DNA of 64,000 nt from Ventricola sp017626895 (GTDB lineage Bacteria; Bacillota; Clostridia; Christensenellales; Aristaeellaceae). Each line of letters begins with the position of its first letter. The first letter of the stretch is position 1. The notes under the pieces were generated by a model, which was not told the DNA's origin, did no database searches, and was given only the letters and a program-made list of their open reading frames with translations. This document shows positions 58,062 to 64,000 of this stretch, piece after piece. The position numbers were made by a program, and so were the translations under genes. Where the stretch lies: NCBI GenBank assembly GCA_017626895.1, contig JAGAHV010000199.1, forward strand, positions 1-64,000, given 5' to 3'.

Positions 58062-58264
58062 GCCGCTGCCGGGAGCGGCCCTGCCTGCACCGTGACAGAT
58101 TGTCAAATTCCTTTCTCCGTCCGGTTCTTTTCCATCTGTCCGAAACGCCGTCATCTGGTGTTCAGAGCCTGACGGAATTCCTCCGGAAATGAAGGACCGG
58201 GAAAAAAAGAATTCAATTTGGGAAGAACAGGCAGGAAAATCGCTCCAAAAATGTGCATTCTGAA

Positions 58265-58293
58265 TTGAAAAAAAAGGTTATATCAGCTATAAT
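58265..58293 (+). promoter_or_regulatory. Promoter of the FtsK-like/PG-binding gene
   Basis: TTGAAA (58265-58270), 17-bp spacer, perfect TATAAT (58288-58293). It leaves a leader of about 245 nt (58300-58545) in which I see no gene and no known riboswitch. In 58062-58264 I see nothing definite. Confidence 0.8.
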
Positions 58294-58545
58294 TCTACTG
58301 GAAAAGTTTAGCTGCAGAATTGAGACCCGTTTTCCTGATCAAACATCCGTTTTAAGCCGTCTGACCAGTTTTCCGGACTTTCAGCCGAGCGGTTCGGTCT
58401 CTTTTCGGAATTTGCCTTTTCCGGCCGGCATACAAGCGTATACCGGTCCGGCGCAGCCAATCTCTCTGATGACAATCAGCAGCCTAACCTGGCAGCATTT
58501 GCCTGGATTATTTGATAAATCAATGACAGATAACGGGAGATAGAT

Positions 58546-61500
58546 ATGGATAAGTATCAGTCACCTTCATTGAGTATGATCCCTCTGTATCGGAGTGAAG
58601 GGGATCCGACCCGGGTGGTTATGGACTGGAAACAGGCCGGTATACGTATCGAACACGATCTGCTTCAGGAAGGATTCGGTGTAAAGGTTTTCACACTGGA
58701 GGAAAAGGAAGAACAGGTGATTTTCGGGATTATTGTCTCGGAAGACCGTTTTTCCATGCCTTATTACCAGGAGGTATTTGGCAATATCCTGGAAAATCTG
58801 GCTGAACGGGATAACTTTACCCTGACTCCGTCACCGGATGGAACCAAGGCCTTTTATCTCAGCCTCAACAAGGAACAGGTAGAGGTTCTGGAACTGCGGA
58901 CGGCGCTGGAAAGTCATGAGATTCTGTCCAGTCCCTCACAGCTGACCATCCCTGTGGGACGGGCATTTTCAGACACGGTGGAATCCCTGGATCTCCGATT
59001 TTTCTCCTGTTTTTACATGATGGATATTCAGGACTATACACCGGGGATGACCGATGTTCTCCTGACGGGCTTTCTTTTCAGAACAAACCCGAAGAATCTC
59101 CGTTTCCTTCTGCTTGACCAGGGGCATGTTCTGGAATCGTTTTATGACCTTCCGTACATGTTTGATCCGCCGACCCGGACCATGTCCGGCTGTCTGCAGG
59201 TCATTCGCTGGATTCAGGATGAAATCATTCTGCGTCTGGGTGCGATGGAGGCGAAGGGGGCCCGTTCCCTGGATGGATACAACGCTTCCCTGCGGGTGGA
59301 TGAACAGGCGTATACCCGTCTGCTCGTGGTCATTACGCCGGCAGATGAACTGTTTCAGAATCAGGAGTTCCTGACCGTTCTGCGAATGGTCCGTGAACAC
59401 GGACTGATGGTCGGCATTCATTTCTTCATGCAGATGAGTACGCCCGTTCCGATCACCTTCCTGACAAAAACCACGCTCTGCTTTAAACGGGCCATTGACG
59501 CGGAAACCGCCAAGCACCGGCTGGTGAAAAACTACCAGATCAAGCGCGGCGAGCACACGCCTCACTTTGTGAATGCCTGTTATATTGAACAGAGTGATAT
59601 TGATACCATTACCAGTTACCTGAAAGAAAACAATCAGCTTAAATACATGAATCTGGTGAAGGTTCATGAGGAGGAGCCGGAACAGGTCAGCGAAACCTCT
59701 GACAGGGACAGGACCGAGGATCTTCTGAATGCTTCCCTGGATCAGTCTTCTGCGGCGGCACTTTCGCCGGAGGAACCTCAGGAACCGGTTTCCGAATCAC
59801 CTTCTGCGCTCTGGGCTCGTCCCGCATCACTGATTCACATTCCGAAAAATCCGGGAGTCGCCTCAAAAGAGCCGCTGAAAGAGCTGCGGCGCCGCCGGGT
59901 GACCGGGTACATTGCCCGGTTCGAACGGATTGTCCGGACCGGTGAAATCAATCATGTATTCCGCAGCAAAAAGCGCCTCAGAAAGAAAACGATCTACCGG
60001 AAAAAGACGATCCTTGAAGCCTACGCGGAAACGCAGGCGCCGACACCAAAGCGGCCGCGCAGCGAGCAGCCGGCTGCTCCGGTGACAGCCGGAGCGAATG
60101 TCTCCCGGAATTATACGGAAACAGCTGCATCAAACACGCCGGCAAGGCCGGAGGCGCCCGTCACAGCACCCGCAAAGCCAGCAGATCAGGTCAATGCTCA
60201 GACGGCTCCTGAAAGCACACAGAGAAAAACTGAGCCGGATACAAAGCCTGCCGGCAGCGAAGCTTCCCGGAGAAAGATCAGAAAACCCATTCTGCCGATC
60301 CTGCTGGGCTGTTCGCTGCTTGTGGGCGGCACCTATGCCATTCTGAGACAGCATAACATTATTCAGCCTGTTACCTCGTATATTCCGGCGCTGAACGGCA
60401 TTTTCTCAGCCGCTGACAAGGACGCTTCGCCGGCGCCGATGACCGCTGAAACACCCGCCGTCGCCCCGGCAACGATGACACCGGACAAAGCAACACCGGC
60501 ACCAACATCCGCGCCTGCCGCTGCGGCAACAGAAGCCCCGGCCATTTCCGGACCGAACACCCTGTCTGTGTCTGGAACTACCGGCAGTCCGGCAGACGTT
60601 CGGGGAAAACCGGAGCGTACTCCCGCACCGACCGGAATCGCGACCGCGGTTCCCACACAGGAACCGGCAAAACCGACTGCGGCTCCGGCGAATACGATGA
60701 CCCCTGTACCGACACAGACAGCCGTTCCCTCTGTAACAGCAACAGCGGCTGCGGCCACAGTCACGCCGGCCCGGAACACGGCTGTGCCGACGGAAACCCC
60801 GATGAGTACCGTCAGGCCGGAGGAAACCAGAGCGACGACAATTGATTCAACGGATGCGCTGTCCAATAAATCCATTCGTATTATTACCATGACAGCAGCA
60901 ACCGCGTCCCCGACGACTGAACCGACTTCCACGCCGAAACCAACGGCGACAGTCGTGCCGACTTCCACCCCCAAACCAACGGCAACAGCCGCGCCGACTT
61001 CCACGCCGAAACCAACGGCGACAGACGCGCCGACTTCCACGCCTAAACCCACGGCAACAGCCGCGCCGACTTCCACGCCTAAACCCACGGCAACAGCCGC
61101 GCCGACTTCCACGCCTAAACCAACAGCGACAGCCGCACCGACTACCGCACCGAAACAGGCGACAGCTGCACCGACTGCCACACCGGAACAGAAGGCCAGT
61201 GCGCCGACTGTGATACTGACTGCCATTCCAGCGCAGTCCCCGAAAGCGAAAGGGGCAGAGAGCACCGAAAATGTGCTGCCAGGCTCTACAGAAGCGCCTG
61301 AGAAGCCGGAAGAGGAAGCCGGGACCGAAGAATCCGCGGCATCCACGCTGCCGGTTACCGTTCTCTGGGGAGATGACACACTGACAGACAAAGGCGCGTC
61401 ATCGACAGAGGTTTCGGAATTAAGTGAGATGGGCGATTTGGAGACGGAGAGCGGCAATTCCGGAAAGGGACAGAGCAGTGTCGTTCAGAATGCCGCACAG

Positions 61501-61767
61501 GATGCAGCGGATATGCTCATGTCCAGGCTGCCTGCCGGTTTCAAAACAAGATATGTTGTCGGCGATAAAGGGGAGGACGTCGTCCTGATTAAAAAAAGGA
61601 TGATGGAAATGGGCTACTACAGCGGCTCAACCTTCTTCAATGACCGTTACAATGATTATATGGCCAGCCATGTCCGTACGCTTCAGAGCCGGAACAATCT
61701 CCCTGTCACCGGGGAAATCGGGATTCCGGAACTGATGCTGCTGTTTGGTCAGGAGGAGAACAGGTAA
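58546..61767 (+). CDS. FtsK/SpoIIIE-like pseudo-motor with TM helix, Thr/Pro stalk and peptidoglycan-binding domain
   Basis: A 1073-residue protein. Residues ~30-135 resemble the FtsK alpha domain, ending V-L-E-L-R-T-A-L-E-S. Residues ~136-350 follow the SpoIIIE/FtsK motor: N-L-R-F-L-L-L-D-Q (184-192), R-S-L-D-G-Y-N and L-L-V-V-I (259-263), then a R-E-H-G-L-M-V-G-I-H-F strand-helix. Walker A is missing (M-M-D-I-Q-D-Y-T-P-G at 158-167) and the Walker B acids are replaced (V-V-I-T-P, 261-265), so no ATP hydrolysis is expected. Then come a basic linker, one membrane helix (about 582-600), some 330 residues of Thr/Pro/Ala stalk and a C-terminal PG_binding_1-like domain (about 1003-1073). Topology: motor-like part inside, wall-binding part outside. 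Role unknown; a scaffold linking cytoplasm to cell wall is inferred. Confidence 0.85.
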   Translation: MDKYQSPSLSMIPLYRSEGDPTRVVMDWKQAGIRIEHDLLQEGFGVKVFTLEEKEEQVIFGIIVSEDRFSMPYYQEVFGNILENLAERDNFTLTPSPDGTKAFYLSLNKEQVEVLELRTALESHEILSSPSQLTIPVGRAFSDTVESLDLRFFSCFYMMDIQDYTPGMTDVLLTGFLFRTNPKNLRFLLLDQGHVLESFYDLPYMFDPPTRTMSGCLQVIRWIQDEIILRLGAMEAKGARSLDGYNASLRVDEQAYTRLLVVITPADELFQNQEFLTVLRMVREHGLMVGIHFFMQMSTPVPITFLTKTTLCFKRAIDAETAKHRLVKNYQIKRGEHTPHFVNACYIEQSDIDTITSYLKENNQLKYMNLVKVHEEEPEQVSETSDRDRTEDLLNASLDQSSAAALSPEEPQEPVSESPSALWARPASLIHIPKNPGVASKEPLKELRRRRVTGYIARFERIVRTGEINHVFRSKKRLRKKTIYRKKTILEAYAETQAPTPKRPRSEQPAAPVTAGANVSRNYTETAASNTPARPEAPVTAPAKPADQVNAQTAPESTQRKTEPDTKPAGSEASRRKIRKPILPILLGCSLLVGGTYAILRQHNIIQPVTSYIPALNGIFSAADKDASPAPMTAETPAVAPATMTPDKATPAPTSAPAAAATEAPAISGPNTLSVSGTTGSPADVRGKPERTPAPTGIATAVPTQEPAKPTAAPANTMTPVPTQTAVPSVTATAAAATVTPARNTAVPTETPMSTVRPEETRATTIDSTDALSNKSIRIITMTAATASPTTEPTSTPKPTATVVPTSTPKPTATAAPTSTPKPTATDAPTSTPKPTATAAPTSTPKPTATAAPTSTPKPTATAAPTTAPKQATAAPTATPEQKASAPTVILTAIPAQSPKAKGAESTENVLPGSTEAPEKPEEEAGTEESAASTLPVTVLWGDDTLTDKGASSTEVSELSEMGDLETESGNSGKGQSSVVQNAAQDAADMLMSRLPAGFKTRYVVGDKGEDVVLIKKRMMEMGYYSGSTFFNDRYNDYMASHVRTLQSRNNLPVTGEIGIPELMLLFGQEENR
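60925..61140 (+). repeat. Six 36-bp tandem repeats encoding the TSTPKPTAT-type stalk
   Basis: Units start at 60925, 60961, 60997, 61033, 61069 and 61105, each encoding T-S-T-P-K-P-T-A-T-x-x-P. A decayed 33-bp unit follows at 61141. Units 4 and 5 are identical in sequence, a sign of recent slippage or unequal crossover. Confidence 0.93.
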
Positions 61768-61788
61768 TACTATGCATGGGCAATCTCC

Positions 61789-61853
61789 GCGGCATTCCGG
61801 CAGAATCCGGGAACTGAAAATGCAGTACTCCCGGTTATGGCCGGAATGTCCGC
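61789..61853 (+). other. Structured intercistronic element between the two envelope genes
   Basis: The outer stem GCGGCATTCCGG (61789-61800) pairs with CCGGAATG-T-CCGC (61841-61853) with one bulged T. The inner stem is CCGGGA/TCCCGG (61807-61812/61829-61834). No U-tract follows. It sits 26 bp before the next start codon. Confidence 0.55.
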
Positions 61854-61878
61854 TGGAAGAAAGATGGGGTGAAAACAG

Positions 61879-64000
61879 ATGAAACACAAAAAAGTAATCA
61901 TTGCCGTGGTAATCTGCCTGCTCCTTATTCTGATTCCGATTTATCTGAATCACCCAAACCGTAAATACAGACGTGCCGTGGAGGCCTTTAACAGGGATCA
62001 AACGGAAGAAGCTGCCACGATTTTTGGCGAAATCCCCACCTACAGGGATTCGGCCATGTATCTCAGCTACCTGAAAAGCCTTGATCTTTATAAAAAGGGT
62101 GACTTTGAAAATGCGGAGAAAGGATTTCGGGAACTGGGGAACTTTCTCAACAGTCCTGAACTGGTCAACCACTGTGTTCAGGAACAGCAGGTGCAGCGTT
62201 ATGAAACAGCCCTGAAGACCTTTGAAAATCAGTCCTATGCAGAGGCGGGAGAACTGTTCAGACAGCTGGGGTCCTATGAGCGGGCGAAAGACTATGCCGC
62301 CTACTGCGACGGAATGGTTCATTTTTCAGAGGGTGAATACCGCCAGGCACAGGAGAACTTCCTTCAGGTATCCGACTTCCTTGATGCGGACAGCTGGGCT
62401 GAGGCCAGCAGCATGATGGAACAGGAGACGGTTTACCGGGAGGCACGGGAGCTGTTTGACAACGGGAAAATCCAGGAAGCCCGGGATCTGTTCCAGAAAA
62501 TCCCGGACTATGAGGAAGCCACACAGTATTACCGATATACAGAAGGGCTCCTGGCACTCGAGGAAAAGAATTATACCGTTGCCTCGACTTCCTTCCAGAG
62601 CATCCCGGGGTTCAGGGACGCGGATGATCTGGCCAGACTCAGTATCGAGCGGCAGACTTCCCAGCAGTATCAGGATGCGGTGAAACTGTTTAAGGAGAAC
62701 CGGTACAAAGAGGCAACCTCAGCATTTGCCAGTATCTCCAGCTATGCGGATTCCGAGTATTATATTGATTACATGTCTGCGATGGAGGATCTTAACAGAG
62801 AGAAGTATCCGGAGGCGATTGAAAAGCTTCGCCGGATGGAAACCTTCCTGGACAGCAAACGGGTCGCAGATGAGGCAGAAAAACAGTACCATACGCTTCT
62901 TTACAACGGCGCCATGACGCATTTCGAAGATGAAAACTATGAGGAAGCGCTGGAACTGTTCGAAAAACTGGGCGAGTACGAAGATTCAGCCCAATACAGG
63001 GCCTATATTACCGGCATTCTGGCAGACAAAAAGGAAGACTATCTGAATGCCTATACGGCATATAATTCGATTCCGGATTTTAAAGATGCCGCACAGCGGG
63101 CCAGAGCCGCGAGAAATGCCTATCTTGAACAGCAGTATCAGCTTGGTGTTGCCGCTGTCAGCGACGGGGATTTCGGAAAAGCCCTGGAGGCGTTTGAACA
63201 CACCGAGGGATACAAGGACACTGCACGCTATCAGGCCTATATCAGCGGCCGTGATGCCCTTGAACATGAGGATTACCGGAAAGCGGAGGCGACGTTCGGC
63301 GAGCTCGGCCGATTCCTTGACAGCCGGGAGCTGATGGAGCTCAGTACGGAAAAACTGATTCCCATCCGTTACGATTCGGCCATGGAAGCGCTGGAAGAGG
63401 GACGCTACGAAGAGGCGGTCAGGGATTTTGAGATCATCCGCGGCTATCGGGATGCGGACCATTACGCGGAATATTCCCGCGTGCTGCTGACCGCCTATGT
63501 GGGGGATTATCAGGACGCCATTGAAATGGCCCAAAAGATGGAGGATTTCCCTGACAAGAACAACCTGCTGATCTACATCGAGGCCAGACAGGCCGAGTCC
63601 GAACTTGACTACGAGAAAGCGATTGAAAAGTATCAGCAGATTCCCACCTTCAGAGACAGTGATGAGCGGCTGATGTGGCTGCCGGACATGATTCTGGATC
63701 GTGATTTTGACCGCCTTGCGGATAAACTTTCTGCAAGAACCTGGTGGAATCAGCCCCTGATGAACGAAGTGAGTGCTCTCCTTCAGAAGGAATACCAGGT
63801 GACTAATACCACCATGAAACTGCGTTTCCTGACCCTGGCAGATTCACTGCTTGAAAACGGCGATTTTGAACACAGCTATCAGCTCACTGAACAGCTCGTC
63901 CGGCAGGATGAGGACATGGCACCGAAACTGCTGGAAATCCAGTACCTGTATGCGCTGACCGAGATGGAGAAAAACAATCCGGAACAGGCAGAGTGGATGC
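61879..64000 (+). CDS. Membrane-anchored TPR-like repeat protein, 3' end outside window
   Basis: An open frame of 707 codons runs off the window end without a stop. The ATG at 61879 begins a short basic start and one membrane helix (about residues 5-22). The rest is a long series of about fifteen 35-45-residue helical repeats with the pattern A-x-x-x-F-x-x-x-x-x-Y-x-D-(S/A), as in Y-E-E-A-L-E-L-F-E-K-L-G and Y-R-D-S-A-M-Y. This is the TPR-like repeat common in Clostridia, giving an extracytoplasmic protein-binding solenoid. No strong Shine-Dalgarno is seen (GGGG 14 bp upstream). It follows the FtsK-like/PG-binding gene by 111 bp and is likely co-transcribed. Confidence 0.85.
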   Translation, partial: MKHKKVIIAVVICLLLILIPIYLNHPNRKYRRAVEAFNRDQTEEAATIFGEIPTYRDSAMYLSYLKSLDLYKKGDFENAEKGFRELGNFLNSPELVNHCVQEQQVQRYETALKTFENQSYAEAGELFRQLGSYERAKDYAAYCDGMVHFSEGEYRQAQENFLQVSDFLDADSWAEASSMMEQETVYREARELFDNGKIQEARDLFQKIPDYEEATQYYRYTEGLLALEEKNYTVASTSFQSIPGFRDADDLARLSIERQTSQQYQDAVKLFKENRYKEATSAFASISSYADSEYYIDYMSAMEDLNREKYPEAIEKLRRMETFLDSKRVADEAEKQYHTLLYNGAMTHFEDENYEEALELFEKLGEYEDSAQYRAYITGILADKKEDYLNAYTAYNSIPDFKDAAQRARAARNAYLEQQYQLGVAAVSDGDFGKALEAFEHTEGYKDTARYQAYISGRDALEHEDYRKAEATFGELGRFLDSRELMELSTEKLIPIRYDSAMEALEEGRYEEAVRDFEIIRGYRDADHYAEYSRVLLTAYVGDYQDAIEMAQKMEDFPDKNNLLIYIEARQAESELDYEKAIEKYQQIPTFRDSDERLMWLPDMILDRDFDRLADKLSARTWWNQPLMNEVSALLQKEYQVTNTTMKLRFLTLADSLLENGDFEHSYQLTEQLVRQDEDMAPKLLEIQYLYALTEMEKNNPEQAEWM

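Noticed and set aside
58253..58543. A 96-codon frame ahead of the FtsK-like gene
   Set aside because: It contains the promoter itself and has no Shine-Dalgarno; it is better explained as leader DNA.
60925..61140. Regular 36-bp repeats suggestive of a CRISPR array
   Set aside because: The repeats are directly adjacent without spacers, in frame within a gene, and there are no cas genes.
60363..61457. A Val/Gly-rich 364-codon minus-strand frame resembling a repetitive surface protein
   Set aside because: It is the exact antisense of the Thr/Pro/Ala stalk; no start signals on that strand.

Overview
The window looks like chromosomal DNA from a Gram-positive-type anaerobe of the Bacillota, class Clostridia. 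The rimP-nusA-ylxR-ylxQ-infB-rbfA-nrnA-truB-ribF and rpsO-pnp-M16 peptidase orders are those of Firmicutes. Promoters and Shine-Dalgarno sites are close to consensus, many starts are GTG or TTG, glycolysis uses a pyrophosphate-type phosphofructokinase, and secreted proteins carry Thr/Pro/Ala linkers. The DNA is moderately G+C-rich. A gut or rumen Christensenellales-like organism would fit, but no marker here settles the lineage.

Layout. 1-11 kb: two envelope or secreted proteins, pfp, a MATE exporter, a FolT-like folate transporter subunit with an unusual C-terminal extension, a NudC-type Nudix enzyme and a long beta-CASP nuclease-like protein. 11-22 kb: an iron island. A small AraC regulator and a DtxR-like regulator face an FTR1/P19/DUF2318 cluster with two FtsX-type ABC systems and a DUF4418 protein. 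Both divergent promoters carry a TTAGG-N5-CTAAC box just downstream of the -10. One permease has an inserted FMN_bind-like domain with a flavinylation motif. 22-26.7 kb: a DHH phosphoesterase, a GH2 beta-mannosidase-like enzyme and a HAD phosphatase. 26.8-35.5 kb: the rimP-to-ribF translation operon behind a strong promoter and a terminator-like leader. 35.5-38.3 kb: an iron-siderophore/cobalamin-type ABC importer whose ATPase seems to start at ATT. 38.3-39.9 kb: a decayed stretch and a secreted alpha/beta hydrolase. 40-49.5 kb: rpsO, pnp, M16 peptidase, rpsU, a methyltransferase, mtaB, a HIT protein and a CapD/FlaA1-like dehydratase. 49.5-57 kb: a hairpin-associated AAA/PD-(D/E)XK protein, tRNA-Thr and tRNA-Pro, a small lipoprotein, an EAL and a GGDEF protein, a TipAL-type MerR regulator and an unknown protein. 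57-58 kb: a 20-bp perfect inverted repeat around 281 bp without a gene, then shikimate kinase. 58.5-64 kb: two large envelope proteins.

The most unusual material is the last pair. The 1073-residue protein resembles the alpha and motor regions of FtsK/SpoIIIE but has lost both Walker motifs. It continues into a transmembrane helix, a repetitive Thr/Pro stalk and a peptidoglycan-binding domain. The following gene, cut by the window edge, is a membrane-anchored protein of many TPR-like repeats. Second is the iron island, where the metal regulator has lost its metal ligands while its expected operator is kept, and where a covalent flavin site is built into an ABC permease. Third are dispersed two-hairpin elements in front of unrelated genes. 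Domain calls come from reading motifs by eye; no database search was possible.
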